From NCBI RefSeq assembly GCF_016107705.1, contig NZ_JAEHGC010000004.1, positions 310,001 through 374,000 on the forward strand: a stretch of 64,000 nucleotides of DNA, read 5' to 3'. Shown piece after piece: positions 8,593 through 17,540 of this stretch; positions within the stretch are counted from its first letter, which is position 1; each line of letters starts with the position of its first letter. The notes below the pieces were generated by a model. That model saw only the letters and a program-made list of their open reading frames with translations. It was not told the origin of the DNA and ran no database searches. This DNA is from Neobacillus cucumis (GTDB lineage Bacteria > Bacillota > Bacilli > Bacillales_B > DSM-18226). The translations under genes were made by a program, and so were the position numbers.

Positions 8593-9500
8593 CATTTCAA
8601 CAGTGCCCCGATACAATCCCTTAAAGTAGCCAACGTCTCCTCGAACTGCTCCTCCAACTGCTCTCTCGGCCATTTTTTCTGCCCCGAATCCAAGTCACTT
8701 CGAATTAATAACAACATCCAAATCGAGAACGCAGCGGAGAATAGGTAGTATTCCCTTATAAAAGCATCGTCCGCTATTCCCGCATGCTCACAATAGGTTT
8801 TCAAAGCCAACTCCCGAAACGGATGAGGTACCTGCTTCGGAAAAATAGGATGAGCTAGATCAAGCAGATGATACAAATCCCAATAGGGTACATTCAGGTG
8901 GGTATGCTCCCAATCCAGCACCACCACTTTCTCACCCGCCCTTGCAATATTGCCAATATGGAGATCTCCGTGTGATAACACGAGCCTTTTTGAAAAATTA
9001 ACCCTATCAAGCAGAGGAAAAATCTCACCCATCCCCAAGCCCTGAACCAAAACCTTTTTCTCAGTAAGTTCTAAAACAATGTCCTCCATTTTCGGTTTAA
9101 GCCCCGTCACAGGAAGTCCCACCATTCCTTCAACAGATAGGGAGTGCCATCCCCCCATCAGCCTAACCACTTCTAAAACTGTTTCCTCCCGAAAATCATG
9201 ACGAAGTGATCCAAGATCCTCAAAAATCATCCAATTCTCATCGAGCTCCGGAGCAACCGAATGAGCCAGCAGTTTAGGATAGATCTCCGGAAAAGAGGGG
9301 AGGACATACTTATACACCCAAACCTCTTTCCCTAACTGCTCGTTATTGGTTAATGGCTTAAAAATGAAACTTTCAGTCGGAGACAGATAAAAGCGCTCAA
9401 CAAATTTGCCATTCATTCCTTGGTAAAGCTTCTCACTCTTATAGATTTTTCCACTGTTTAACGTCCCGTTCGAAAGGACTAGTCTTTTAAGGCGATCCAT
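8592..9500 (-). CDS. Aminoglycoside phosphotransferase-fold kinase
   Basis: A 302-residue protein of the APH/choline kinase family. The Brenner motif HGDLHIGN is at residues 177-184 and the metal-binding LDWEH at 195-199. The N-terminal lobe carries FIFKPL, which may supply the ATP-binding Lys, and MIFEDL, the hinge. Members phosphorylate aminoglycosides, choline, sugars or homoserine, so the substrate is open. Nothing in the neighbourhood (pepT and a small protein gene) points to a substrate, so a resistance role should not be assumed. It is a single-gene unit, convergent with pepT. Confidence 0.85.
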   Translation of the reverse strand: MDRLKRLVLSNGTLNSGKIYKSEKLYQGMNGKFVERFYLSPTESFIFKPLTNNEQLGKEVWVYKYVLPSFPEIYPKLLAHSVAPELDENWMIFEDLGSLRHDFREETVLEVVRLMGGWHSLSVEGMVGLPVTGLKPKMEDIVLELTEKKVLVQGLGMGEIFPLLDRVNFSKRLVLSHGDLHIGNIARAGEKVVVLDWEHTHLNVPYWDLYHLLDLAHPIFPKQVPHPFRELALKTYCEHAGIADDAFIREYYLFSAAFSIWMLLLIRSDLDSGQKKWPREQLEEQFEETLATLRDCIGALLK

Positions 9501-9552
9501 AGTTCCTCCAACTCACTTTTAGTACATTTTATTCAGGCAAATGCAATTCATT

Positions 9553-9582
9553 AAAAAAAGCCCAACAAATTTGTTGGACTTT
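9553..9582 (-). terminator. Terminator of the 100-aa protein gene
   Basis: Minus strand: stem GTCCAACAAA / TTTGTTGGGC followed by seven T, just beyond the stop at 9588. Confidence 0.9.
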
Positions 9583-9587
9583 CCATT

Positions 9588-9890
9588 TTAAAAAAGAGCC
9601 ACTGATTTTCTCAACGCTTCAAGCTCTTGACGCAGCTTTCGATTTTCCCTTTGAACCGCTTCAATCTCTGTTTCGTCCTTCGAAACGACAGGGAATAAAA
9701 GATTGATTTCATACCATGTCTTTCCATCTACTGATTCCATTGTCTGACACTGCTTAACATTCGCTTTAGGATATCTTTTTTTTACTAATGAAACTTCATC
9801 CTGTGAAAGCCTTAATTCACGGAAATTGACTCCATCCGCAAAAGACCTCGATAAAAACTCTTCAAACTTCTCCATTTCTTTAAAAATCAT
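9588..9890 (-). CDS. Small protein of unknown function with C-terminal coiled coil
   Basis: A 100-residue protein starting at the ATG at 9890. GGAGGG lies ten bases upstream, and the earlier ATG at 9908 overlaps that site. I do not recognise the family. The first 60 residues contain SFADGVNFRELRLS and KRYPKANV, and the last 25 (EIEAVQRENRKLRQELEALRK) are a heptad-like coiled coil. It is clearly paralogous to the protein at 14460-14759: SF-x-DGV-x-FRELRLS, RYP-x-A and WYE-[IV]-NLL are shared. No signal peptide or membrane segment. It is a single-gene unit with its own terminator. Confidence 0.8.
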   Translation of the reverse strand: MIFKEMEKFEEFLSRSFADGVNFRELRLSQDEVSLVKKRYPKANVKQCQTMESVDGKTWYEINLLFPVVSKDETEIEAVQRENRKLRQELEALRKSVALF

Positions 9891-10062
9891 CCTTTTCTCA
9901 CCCTCCATTTTGACTATTCAAATGGCTAATCACGACATCACTTTCGGCATCGTATTAACGTAGAAAAGGAAGGATCAGTGCTATTTTTCTGATTTTTGAC
10001 ATTACTTTTTTTTATTTAACCTCATATTATATTTATTACGTTCTTTTTTAGATATGCAAATT

Positions 10063-10090
10063 AAAAAAATTGCCCCCAATCAGGGGCAAT
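10063..10090 (-). terminator. Terminator of the lysine-type ABC importer operon
   Basis: Minus strand: ATTGCCCC tgattg GGGGCAAT followed by a T-run, directly after the ATPase gene stop at 10095. Confidence 0.93.
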
Positions 10091-10094
10091 CTCA

Positions 10095-10817
10095 TTATAA
10101 TATCTTGTTTAAAAATCGCTGGGTCCGCTCATGCTTTGGATTTGAAAAAATTTCATTTGGAGACCCTTCTTCAATGATATTCCCATCTGCCAACATGATA
10201 ATCCGGCTTGCCACTTCGCGAGCAAATCCCATTTCATGGGTGACAATCACCATCGTCATGCCTTCTTCAGCTAATTCCTTCATTACCTGAAGGACTTCAC
10301 CAACCAGCTCCGGGTCAAGTGCAGAGGTTGGTTCATCAAAAAGCATCACCTTTGGTTCCATCGCCAATGCCCTGGCAATTGCAACACGCTGCTTTTGCCC
10401 GCCTGACAGCTGATCCGGATAAAAATTAGCCTTATCGGATAATCCAACCTTTTTCAAAAGATTCAATGCCTTAGAAGTTGCCTGGGCCTTCGTTTCTTTT
10501 TTCACATAGATTGGCGCCTCGATGATATTTTCAAGCACGGTTTTATGAGGAAACAGGTTAAAATGTTGAAAAACCATTCCGACTTTTTCCCTTATTTTAT
10601 TGAGATTGGATTTCCCATGGTCAACCTTTTCCGAATCAATGATAATCTCGCCATTATTCGCGGTCTCCAAGAAATTCATACAACGAAGCAGTGTACTTTT
10701 TCCAGAACCACTAGCACCAATCAGCACGACAACCTCTTTCTCTTGAACCTGCAAATTAATATTTTTTAAGACTTCTAGTTCACCGAAGGACTTGGATAAA
10801 TGTTTAATTTCAATCAC
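10095..10817 (-). CDS. Polar amino-acid ABC importer, ATP-binding protein (probably lysine)
   Basis: A 240-residue ATPase of the GlnQ/HisP type. Walker [10 protein letters not shown] is at residues 34-42, signature LSGGQKQR at 137-144, then Walker B VMLFDEP and the H-loop IVTHEM. It overlaps the permease gene by 4 bases and is last in a binding protein-permease-ATPase operon. The operon leader is a lysine riboswitch (12377-12595), so lysine is the most likely substrate. That assignment is inference from the riboswitch; the ATPase itself does not define the substrate. Confidence 0.93.
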   Translation of the reverse strand: MIEIKHLSKSFGELEVLKNINLQVQEKEVVVLIGASGSGKSTLLRCMNFLETANNGEIIIDSEKVDHGKSNLNKIREKVGMVFQHFNLFPHKTVLENIIEAPIYVKKETKAQATSKALNLLKKVGLSDKANFYPDQLSGGQKQRVAIARALAMEPKVMLFDEPTSALDPELVGEVLQVMKELAEEGMTMVIVTHEMGFAREVASRIIMLADGNIIEEGSPNEIFSNPKHERTQRFLNKIL

Positions 10818-11497
10818 GCTACTGCTGCCTCCTTCGGTTTACTGACATCTAGCTTCCTCTCAACCCGGTTTGCTAACCATGTAAAGATTAGCACAATGAT
10901 TAAATAATAAAAACCAACAACGAAATAAGTTTCAAACGGCATATAGTTTTCACCTTGTACCGTCAGTGCCGTATTGAATAGGTCTGTAACAGAAATATAG
11001 GCGACCAATGATGAATCCTTTAAGCTGATAATAAACTGATTGGCGAGTGGAGGAATCGAACGCTTGAAGGCTTGTGGGAAAATAATTCTCCTCATTGCAA
11101 GCGGCAACGGCATCCCTAACGACCTCGCCGCTTCCATTTGACCGCGGTCAATGGACTGCACCGCTCCCCTGAAAATTTCAGCAATATAAGCACCGGTATG
11201 AATACTCAATGCCAACGCGCCTGCGGTAAAGCTGTCCAGCGTTACCAAATTGGCAATGCCGTAGTATAAAAACATGATTTGAACAATTAACGGTGTACCA
11301 CGGATAAGGCCAATATAGATGTCTGCCACGCGATTTAACATTTTTATAGAAGAAATTTTGAATCCGGCAAAAATCACTCCAATAATCATGGCAAACACTA
11401 GAGATATAACCGTAATCGAGATGGTCATCCAGGTGGCCTTCAAGAAGGCCATACCATTTTCACTTAAAATTCCCGTCACATTGTGTAAAAACGTCAA
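10814..11497 (-). CDS. Polar amino-acid ABC importer, permease (probably lysine)
   Basis: A 227-residue inner-membrane permease of the His/Glu/Gln/Arg family with about five membrane segments. The conserved N-terminal [12 protein letters not shown] and [11 protein letters not shown] and the EAA loop [23 protein letters not shown], which docks on the ATPase, are visible. The Gly in LGMP and the P in IFPQA are the usual family residues. It lies 25 bases behind the binding-protein gene and overlaps the ATPase gene by 4 bases. The operon is under the lysine riboswitch. Confidence 0.93.
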   Translation of the reverse strand: MTFLHNVTGILSENGMAFLKATWMTISITVISLVFAMIIGVIFAGFKISSIKMLNRVADIYIGLIRGTPLIVQIMFLYYGIANLVTLDSFTAGALALSIHTGAYIAEIFRGAVQSIDRGQMEAARSLGMPLPLAMRRIIFPQAFKRSIPPLANQFIISLKDSSLVAYISVTDLFNTALTVQGENYMPFETYFVVGFYYLIIVLIFTWLANRVERKLDVSKPKEAAVA

Positions 11498-11522
11498 TGT
11501 TACAGCCTCCCTAAAAAGCTTT

Positions 11523-12314
11523 TTATTTTTCTAAAAGATTTTCATTAAACCATTTCTTACTGATTTTTTCGTAAGTTCCATCCTTTTGCATGTCAGCAAT
11601 AGCTTTATTGATTTTATTAGTGAGCGCTTTGTTTCCTTCTGTTACCGCTACACTAACGCGGTCCTCATTTAACAGGTCACCAACCGCTTTAATTTTTAAA
11701 TGCTTTTCATTTTTGGCATTCAAACCAACAATTTTATCCGTGATCACTGCATCAATACGGCCTAACGCTAAGTCTTGAAGGGCGTAAACATCACTTGGAT
11801 AGCCCTTTACCTTATCGGATAATTTAACCGCCATGTCCTTCCATGTGCTGGACTGAATAACTCCAATGGTTTTGCCTTTTAAATCGTCTTTTGATTGAAT
11901 AGCATTATTGCTGTCTGCAACAAAAACTTGCGCGCCTGATAAATAGTATGGGTTTGTAAAATCAACCTGCTTGTCCCGCTCAGGTGTTGCGGTCATGCTT
12001 CCGATAATGGCGTCATACTTGTTTGCTTTTAATCCTTGAATAATTGTTTCCCATGGGTTCGTTACAGGGTTTGCCTTTAAACCGATTCTTTTTGCAATTT
12101 CGTTCCCAATTTCCACATCAAATCCAGACAATTTCCCATCCTTTTTAAAGTTTAATGGCGGATATAAACCGCTCATCGCAAAGGTTAACGAGCCATCCTT
12201 TACTAGTTTTAAGTCAGAACCTTTTGCTGTAGCCGTTTCGTTATTTTGCTTCGTTCCGCATGCTGATAAAACAAATACAAGCGCAACTGTTAGCAGAATC
12301 ATTATTCTTTTCAC
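11523..12314 (-). CDS. Amino-acid ABC importer, substrate-binding lipoprotein (probably lysine)
   Basis: A 263-residue type 3 solute-binding protein. The signal peptide ends in the lipobox LSAC, so Cys19 is lipidated and the protein is anchored outside the membrane. Typical motifs are LTFAMSGLYPPLNF, GFDVEIGNEIAKR, ATPERDKQVDFTNPYY and LKGKTIGVIQSST. It is the first gene of the importer operon, with GGAGGG before the start. The lysine riboswitch and terminator directly upstream (12335-12595) indicate shut-off by lysine. Riboswitch evidence favours lysine over arginine or glutamine. Confidence 0.93.
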   Translation of the reverse strand: MKRIMILLTVALVFVLSACGTKQNNETATAKGSDLKLVKDGSLTFAMSGLYPPLNFKKDGKLSGFDVEIGNEIAKRIGLKANPVTNPWETIIQGLKANKYDAIIGSMTATPERDKQVDFTNPYYLSGAQVFVADSNNAIQSKDDLKGKTIGVIQSSTWKDMAVKLSDKVKGYPSDVYALQDLALGRIDAVITDKIVGLNAKNEKHLKIKAVGDLLNEDRVSVAVTEGNKALTNKINKAIADMQKDGTYEKISKKWFNENLLEK

Positions 12315-12334
12315 AATATTCCCTCCTTTAAATT

Positions 12335-12368
12335 AAAAAAGGCACCGCCATATTCTTATGACGGTGCC
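12335..12368 (-). terminator. Riboswitch expression-platform terminator
   Basis: Minus strand: GGCACCGTCAT / ATGGCGGTGCC stem (one G-T wobble) with TTTTTT, between the lysine aptamer and the ribosome site of the binding-protein gene. Consistent with premature termination when lysine is bound. Confidence 0.88.
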
Positions 12369-12376
12369 TGGCACAC

Positions 12377-12595
12377 CCTCATCTTTAAGCTTTGAAAAAG
12401 ATAGCTCTCCACAATTCACTAAATTGTGACAGTTCTGCCCCTATTTGAGTGCAGACCCAGCCTCCTGAAACTAGTGATTTCAGTGACTTCGGCGATTATT
12501 CCTTTTTCCTATTTTCATAGATTTCACTAAATCTCCAATAGGATACTCTTAAAAATCGCGACCTCTACCCCATCTCAAAACTTGAAAAGATGAGG
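12377..12595 (-). promoter_or_regulatory. Lysine riboswitch (L box)
   Basis: Read 5' to 3' on the minus strand, the leader has the conserved L-box segments in order: GGTAGAGGTCGCGA, AAGAGTA, TTGGAG, CGCCGAAG, GGCTGGGTCTGCA, ACTGTCAC and GTGGAGAGCTATC. The closing P1 helix is perfect: CCTCATCTTT (12595-12586) with AAAGATGAGG (12386-12377). The length, 219 bases, is usual for this class. A terminator hairpin follows 9 bases later. In the class, lysine binding stabilises P1 and permits termination, so the importer is made only when lysine is scarce. Confidence 0.93.
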
Positions 12596-12627
12596 ATTTA
12601 ATATTTTATTTTCAAATAACAGTTTTT

Positions 12628-12656
12628 AGTATAGCGAAATAATATGATAAAATCAA
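12628..12656 (-). promoter_or_regulatory. SigA-type promoter of the lysine riboswitch transcript
   Basis: Minus strand: -35 TTGATT (12651-12656), 17-base spacer, -10 TATACT (12628-12633). Transcription would start about 25 bases before the aptamer. Confidence 0.7.
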
Positions 12657-12693
12657 TAATAAATATGCAAAAAATATTATATTAATAAACTAC

Positions 12694-12722
12694 TTGACGC
12701 CAAAAACCTTTAGGTATACATT
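12694..12722 (+). promoter_or_regulatory. SigA-type promoter of the RocB-like gene
   Basis: -35 TTGACG (12694-12699), 17-base spacer, -10 TACATT (12717-12722), 37 bases before the start codon. It is divergent from the riboswitch promoter. Confidence 0.65.
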
Positions 12723-12759
12723 TTTGTAAAAACATTTTATTCAAAAAGGGGAATGTACC

Positions 12760-14409
12760 ATGCTTGAAAGCCGGGAAGCGGTCCTTGCTTTAACCACTCA
12801 GCTCGTGAATGTTGAAAGTATCGTTAATACAGCTGGTGAAAAGGCAATAGCCAATTCATTATATAAAATTATTACAGATCTCCCTTATTTCTCCAAGAAT
12901 TCATCCTATTTAACATTAGAGAAGACGATTGATGATATTCATGAACGTTACAATGTGTTGGCCTTTGTGAAGGGAACAAAGGGTACAAGCAATCGAACCG
13001 TTATTTTAATGGGCCATATCGATACGGTAGGAATCGATGATTTTAATCAATTAAAGGATCGCGCGTGTTTTCCTGATCAGTTGATGGAAGCACTAAAACA
13101 GGAGGAGCTCCCTGTTTCTGCAAAAGAACATTTGGAGTCAGGGGACTGGCTGTTTGGACGCGGCGTCCTTGATATGAAAAGCGGCGTAGCCAGCCATCTT
13201 TATCTTTTACAATACTATTCAGAGCATCCTGAGGAATTAGATGGAAATCTTGTCCTTTTAGCAGAATGTGATGAAGAAGACAGCTCTCACGGTGTTTTAT
13301 CTGCCTTAAAAGTATTAAAAAGTTGGAAAGAGGAACATGGCTTTGATTATGTTGCGGCCATTAATTCTGATTTTGTTTCGCCCCGCTATGCCGGGGATCT
13401 AAACCGCTATATTTATAAAGGCACGGTTGGGAAGCTCCTGCCATCGTTTTTTATTACTGGTGCAGAAACCCATGTCGGATCCTGTTTTGAGGGCTTAGAC
13501 CCGAACTTTATTGCGGCGGAATTAACCAAACAGATTAATTATAACCCTGAGCTTTGTAACGAGGCATTTGGGGAGACGACGGTACCGCCTGTTTCCTTAA
13601 AGCAAACCGACCTTAAACCATCCTATACCGTACAGACCGCCCTATCTGCCTATGTTTACTATAACTTTTTTATCCATTCATGGTCTCCAAAGGATGTACT
13701 GGAAAAGTTAAAGGAGCAGGCACTAATTGCCTTTGAAAGGGCGCTTGCATCCTTTGATGAGCGCTATAAACATTACAGTGAGGCGAGTGGCGAGCCTTAT
13801 GTAGAACTGCCATGGACACCTCGAGTGTTTACATACGAGGAAATGGAACAAATGCTTGTGGCGGAACATGGGGATGCGTTCGTTCGTCATATGAATGAAT
13901 TTAAAGAGATATTGTTACAAAATCAAGAACTTGATACGCGGATGTTTGCGGCAAGAGTAGTGGAGGAAGCCTGGAAATGGATGAAGGATAAAAATCCTGC
14001 CATCATTCTGTTTTACTCTTCACTGTATTCCCCGAGAATTGAATTAACAGGGAAAACAAGCCGTGAGCAGGCCTTAATTGACGCCTTGGATGAAGCAGTA
14101 GAGGCGGTACAGCCCAGCTATCAGCACCCAATTGTGACAAGGAACTTCTTTCCGTATATTTCAGATATGAGTTTTGTTGCTTTAAGTGATGATCAAGAGG
14201 GAATTAATGCCGTTTCGAAAAATAACCCCGGCTGGGGAACCAAGCATTATGTAGAATATCAGGATATCCGTGAGTTAAATGTTCCGGTTATCAATATTGG
14301 CCCTTATGGGGTCGATGCCCATAAAAAACTGGAACGAATGGAAATGACCTACTCTCTAGAAGTCGTACCGAATTTAACCAACCTAGTTATTCGCAGGCTC
14401 TTAGCATAA
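12760..14409 (+). CDS. RocB-like M20 family metallohydrolase
   Basis: A 549-residue cytoplasmic M20/M25/M40 hydrolase, the size and layout of Bacillus RocB, which is encoded with arginine-degradation genes. Metal and catalytic motifs are MGHIDTVG, GRGVLDMKSG (bridging Asp) and ECDEEDSSHG. A long insert and a C-terminal catalytic half with NPGWGTKHYVEYQ and NIGPYGVDAHKKLERM follow. GGGGA precedes the ATG at 12760. It is divergent from the lysine-riboswitch importer; the two might serve one amino-acid pathway, but the substrate of RocB itself is not established. Ends at a strong bidirectional terminator. Confidence 0.85.
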   Translation: MLESREAVLALTTQLVNVESIVNTAGEKAIANSLYKIITDLPYFSKNSSYLTLEKTIDDIHERYNVLAFVKGTKGTSNRTVILMGHIDTVGIDDFNQLKDRACFPDQLMEALKQEELPVSAKEHLESGDWLFGRGVLDMKSGVASHLYLLQYYSEHPEELDGNLVLLAECDEEDSSHGVLSALKVLKSWKEEHGFDYVAAINSDFVSPRYAGDLNRYIYKGTVGKLLPSFFITGAETHVGSCFEGLDPNFIAAELTKQINYNPELCNEAFGETTVPPVSLKQTDLKPSYTVQTALSAYVYYNFFIHSWSPKDVLEKLKEQALIAFERALASFDERYKHYSEASGEPYVELPWTPRVFTYEEMEQMLVAEHGDAFVRHMNEFKEILLQNQELDTRMFAARVVEEAWKWMKDKNPAIILFYSSLYSPRIELTGKTSREQALIDALDEAVEAVQPSYQHPIVTRNFFPYISDMSFVALSDDQEGINAVSKNNPGWGTKHYVEYQDIRELNVPVINIGPYGVDAHKKLERMEMTYSLEVVPNLTNLVIRRLLA

Positions 14410-14413
14410 ATAA

Positions 14414-14453
14414 GAAAACACCTAGCCCATCATCCTGCGGCTAGGTGTTTTTA
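14414..14453. terminator. Bidirectional terminator
   Basis: Stem AAAACACCTAGCC / GGCTAGGTGTTTTT lies between the convergent RocB-like gene and the small-protein gene, with A-run and T-run on both sides. Confidence 0.92.
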
Positions 14454-14459
14454 TAGCGA

Positions 14460-14759
14460 TTAACCCAGTGTAACCAATGCTTTTTTCAACGCTTCCACTT
14501 CTTGCTTTAACCGTTCATTTTCTTTTTGAATGTCTTCAAACTTCGATTCAGCATCGTAAGCGGGCAATAGGTTGACTTCATACCACGCTTTATGATCCTC
14601 AGACTCCAAAGCAGTGCTCTTCAAAACACTGGCGTTTGGATACCTTCTTAATAAGTAATCTACTTCCTCGTCTGATAATCGCAGCTCGCGAAAACTTACC
14701 CCGTCCGAGAACGACTCTGCTAAAAACATTTCTAATTTTTCCATTTCAGTTGGTGCCAT
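14460..14759 (-). CDS. Small protein of unknown function, paralogue of 9588-9890
   Basis: The frame is open to 14912, but that part overlaps the racemase gene. The ATG at 14759 has AAGGTGG about 8 bases upstream and aligns with the paralogue. The protein has 99 residues: SFSDGVSFRELRLSDEEV, RRYPNASV and WYEVNLL, then a coiled coil (FEDIQKENERLKQEVEALKK). It starts 37 bases after the racemase gene and shares its terminator, so it probably belongs to the cell-wall ligase operon. The family is not recognised. A protein-protein or DNA-binding adaptor is possible, but nothing shows it. Confidence 0.8.
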   Translation of the reverse strand: MAPTEMEKLEMFLAESFSDGVSFRELRLSDEEVDYLLRRYPNASVLKSTALESEDHKAWYEVNLLPAYDAESKFEDIQKENERLKQEVEALKKALVTLG

Positions 14760-14796
14760 GAAAATCCCACCTTCCGCTCCGTAGCATGCAAATCTA

Positions 14797-15522
14797 TTAA
14801 GAATACACAGCTGCACTATTTTGTTTTTTCGAGGTGCCGCCTGAAAGGGCAATCGACTGTTCAACGAGAACCTCCAATGCATCCACACAGTACTGCGCTG
14901 CCTCATCACCAATCCTTACACAAGAAAGCTCCGTACAGGCAAGAACCACACAGTTACAGCCTTCGTCAAAAATAAGCTGATGGATCAGCTCCTCGAGCTC
15001 CAGCGGGTCAATCATTTTGTCCGCTTTTATGTTGTAAATAATATCCATCGTCTGTTTTTGGACGGCTTCACTCGGAACATACATCTGCATCTTGTATTTA
15101 CTGGATTCTTTTTCGTAAATACCGCTGCTGATCGTTCCTTTTGTTGCTAACAGACCCACCTTAGCGTTTTCACCGTATTTTTGATAAATCACCTTTAGCG
15201 TTTCATCAACCATATGAATAATCGGAATCTCTGTCATGGCCTGCATTTGATCGTAAAAATAATGGGAAGTATTACAAGGAATCGCGATATGAGAAACACC
15301 GGCAAACTCCAATAGTTTGAAGTCCTTTTTCACTGCATCTAAAAATAAATCATCCCGGCCATTTAAAATGGCTTCGGTACGGTCCGGTAAGGTGGCGTGA
15401 TTCAGGATCATGATATCGATATGGTCTTGATCCCGATCAGCGACTGTATTTTCAACCACCTTATCGAAAAATACAGAGGTAGCCTTGGGACCCATTCCAC
15501 CGATTACACCTAAACTTTTCAT
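14797..15522 (-). CDS. Aspartate/glutamate racemase family protein
   Basis: A 241-residue PLP-independent racemase. Both catalytic cysteines are present: Cys83 in IPCNTSH and Cys196 in VLACTELS. The N-terminus GVIGGMGPKAT is typical of the aspartate racemase/YgeA branch rather than the MurI glutamate racemases. It would interconvert L- and D-aspartate or a related amino acid. It lies 46 bases behind an asparagine synthase gene, and a MurE-like ligase and an ATP-grasp ligase precede that. In enterococci and lactococci a racemase and an ATP-grasp ligase supply D-Asp for the peptidoglycan cross-bridge, which is the best model here. Confidence 0.9.
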   Translation of the reverse strand: MKSLGVIGGMGPKATSVFFDKVVENTVADRDQDHIDIMILNHATLPDRTEAILNGRDDLFLDAVKKDFKLLEFAGVSHIAIPCNTSHYFYDQMQAMTEIPIIHMVDETLKVIYQKYGENAKVGLLATKGTISSGIYEKESSKYKMQMYVPSEAVQKQTMDIIYNIKADKMIDPLELEELIHQLIFDEGCNCVVLACTELSCVRIGDEAAQYCVDALEVLVEQSIALSGGTSKKQNSAAVYS

Positions 15523-15568
15523 TCAACCACCTTCCATTTCTTGAAAATTATCGATCCGTTAAAAAAGA

Positions 15569-17470
15569 TTAAACGGTAACCAACTCGTCGGCTTGTTTTG
15601 CGCTCTGTGAAGGGGCTTCCGACTCTAATTCTACGAAAAACTTTTTATACCAAACTAGGAAAACATATGCTGTCCAGATATAACGTGCATAGTTGTGTCT
15701 GTTATGGTAATGGTCGTCCAAAAATTTCACCAATTCATCAGTGTTAAAGAATTCTTTGGCAATATCGGACTGAAAACTTTCTTTGACCAAATTATAATAC
15801 TTTTCTTCACGCAGCCAATAGCGGATTGGCACAGGGAAGCCGACCTTTGGACGATTAGCCCATTCTTCCGGCAATACTTCCTTCGCTGCAGTACGCAGTG
15901 CATATTTCGTATTTTCCTGATTCACACGAAGCGGCGTAGGAATGTGTGAAGCCATTCCCATCACTACCTTATCCAAGAACGGAACACGGAGCTCAATCGA
16001 GTGTGCACAGCTCATTTTATCTGCCTTTAACAGAATATCGCCAGGAAGCCATAGCTTCAAATCAAGATATTGCTTTTTCGTTACATCATCTTTATTTTTC
16101 ACTTTATTATAGACTTTTTGTGTAATGCTTCGAACGGAAGGACCCTTCTTAAAGTCATCCTTTAATACTTTTAAAGCATCATTTTCTTCCCAAACCTTTG
16201 CTTCGCCAATGAAGGTTTCCTCAACCGTTTGGCCGCCTTTGACAAGGAAGCCCGTAATGCGGTTCTGCGGTAATGCCTTCGCCACATTTGAAGCCGCGCG
16301 GCGGAGGGCAAATGGAATTTTTTCATATTTCGCCATTGCTGGTGTAGGGCGGTACCACTCATAACCACCGAAAATTTCATCGGCACCTTCACCAGACAAC
16401 ACGACAGTAACATGCTTACTTGCAAGCTCTGCCAAGAAATATAACGGTACAGAGGACGGGTTGGATTGCGGTTCATCCATATGGTATTGGATCGTTGGCA
16501 GCTTCTCAAAGCATTCATCTGCATTAATAACAGATTTATGATTTTCAATTCCAAGAATATCTGATAAATCCTTGGCAAGATTGGTTTCGTTGAAGATTCC
16601 CTCATGGTCCTGGAAGCCAACAGAGAAAGTTTTATTTGGCTTTAACAGGGAAGTGATGTAGCTAGAATCAATCCCGCCGGATAAAAATGAGCCGACTTTC
16701 ACGTCACTAATCTTATGGTACTTCACGGATTCTTCGACTGTGGTTTTTATTTTTTCCACATAATGCTCTAAACTGTCTTGGTTTTCATCAAAGTTAACAT
16801 CCCAATAAGACTTGATGTCGGCCTTACCGTTTTTATAGATCATGTAATGGCCAGGCTTTAACTTGAATACACCTTTAAAGAAGGTTTCATCAAGTACAGA
16901 ATATTGGAAGGTAAGGTATGGTTTAAGGGCATCCTTGTTTAATTCCTTTTTAAAAGATGGATGCTTTAAAAATGCTTTAATTTCTGAACCAAAGATAAAC
17001 GAGCCATCTGTTGTGTTCTGTGTATAGTAAAGCGGCTTGATTCCAAAGAAGTCACGCGCTAAGAACATCTCTTGTTTTTTCTGATCCCAGATCGAGAAGG
17101 CAAACATTCCTCTCACTTTTTGCAGTAAATCCACGCCATACTCTTCGTAGCCGTGTAGGATAACCTCACTGTCGGTATGACTTCTAAACTGGTGTCCTTT
17201 TGCCACGAGGTCCTTGCGAATTTCTTCAAAGTTATAAATTTCCCCGTTAAAAATCAGCACCACGCTGTTGTCTTCATTGTACATTGGCTGACTTGCTTCG
17301 TCAGATAAGTCAATAATCGAAAGTCGCCTAAAGCCAAAGGCTACACGGTCATCGGTAAACACACCGCCGCTGTCCGGTCCGCGGTGGATGATCGTGTCCA
17401 TCATATTATTCACTGTCGTTACTTTATCTACAGTCGTGCTTGTATCGGCAAAGCCTACAAAACCACACAT
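15569..17470 (-). CDS. asnB: Asparagine synthase (glutamine-hydrolysing)
   Basis: A 633-residue class II amidotransferase. Cys2 after Met (MCGFVGF) is the glutaminase nucleophile, and HRGPDSGG, RRLSIIDLSD and FNGEIYNF complete the N-terminal domain (about 1-210). The synthetase domain has the pyrophosphate loop SFLSGGIDSS and SGEGADEIFGGY. It transfers ammonia from Gln to a carboxylate activated as acyl-AMP. In B. subtilis, AsnB amidates meso-diaminopimelate in cell-wall precursors, and an AsnB homologue amidates the D-Asp cross-bridge in lactococci. The surrounding ligase genes favour a cell-wall substrate over free aspartate; this is inference. Confidence 0.93.
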   Translation of the reverse strand: MCGFVGFADTSTTVDKVTTVNNMMDTIIHRGPDSGGVFTDDRVAFGFRRLSIIDLSDEASQPMYNEDNSVVLIFNGEIYNFEEIRKDLVAKGHQFRSHTDSEVILHGYEEYGVDLLQKVRGMFAFSIWDQKKQEMFLARDFFGIKPLYYTQNTTDGSFIFGSEIKAFLKHPSFKKELNKDALKPYLTFQYSVLDETFFKGVFKLKPGHYMIYKNGKADIKSYWDVNFDENQDSLEHYVEKIKTTVEESVKYHKISDVKVGSFLSGGIDSSYITSLLKPNKTFSVGFQDHEGIFNETNLAKDLSDILGIENHKSVINADECFEKLPTIQYHMDEPQSNPSSVPLYFLAELASKHVTVVLSGEGADEIFGGYEWYRPTPAMAKYEKIPFALRRAASNVAKALPQNRITGFLVKGGQTVEETFIGEAKVWEENDALKVLKDDFKKGPSVRSITQKVYNKVKNKDDVTKKQYLDLKLWLPGDILLKADKMSCAHSIELRVPFLDKVVMGMASHIPTPLRVNQENTKYALRTAAKEVLPEEWANRPKVGFPVPIRYWLREEKYYNLVKESFQSDIAKEFFNTDELVKFLDDHYHNRHNYARYIWTAYVFLVWYKKFFVELESEAPSQSAKQADELVTV

Positions 17471-17540
17471 AGTTAATTATCACCTTTCGTTCTGCTTTGA
17501 ATAATTATGGATTATAGTAAAAGTTTTTTATCCATCTCTA

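Noticed and set aside
8592..9500. Antibiotic resistance gene (aminoglycoside phosphotransferase)
   Set aside because: Only the broad kinase fold is supported; many family members act on choline, sugars or other metabolites.
14760..14912. N-terminal extension of the 99-residue protein
   Set aside because: It overlaps the racemase gene, has no ribosome site and does not align with the paralogue at 9588-9890.
15541..15567. Terminator between asnB and the racemase gene
   Set aside because: The stem is only 5 bp with the T-run in its loop, so it would not terminate.
16171..16620. 149-residue minus-strand frame inside asnB
   Set aside because: Out-of-frame shadow of the synthetase domain; composition and start are not gene-like.
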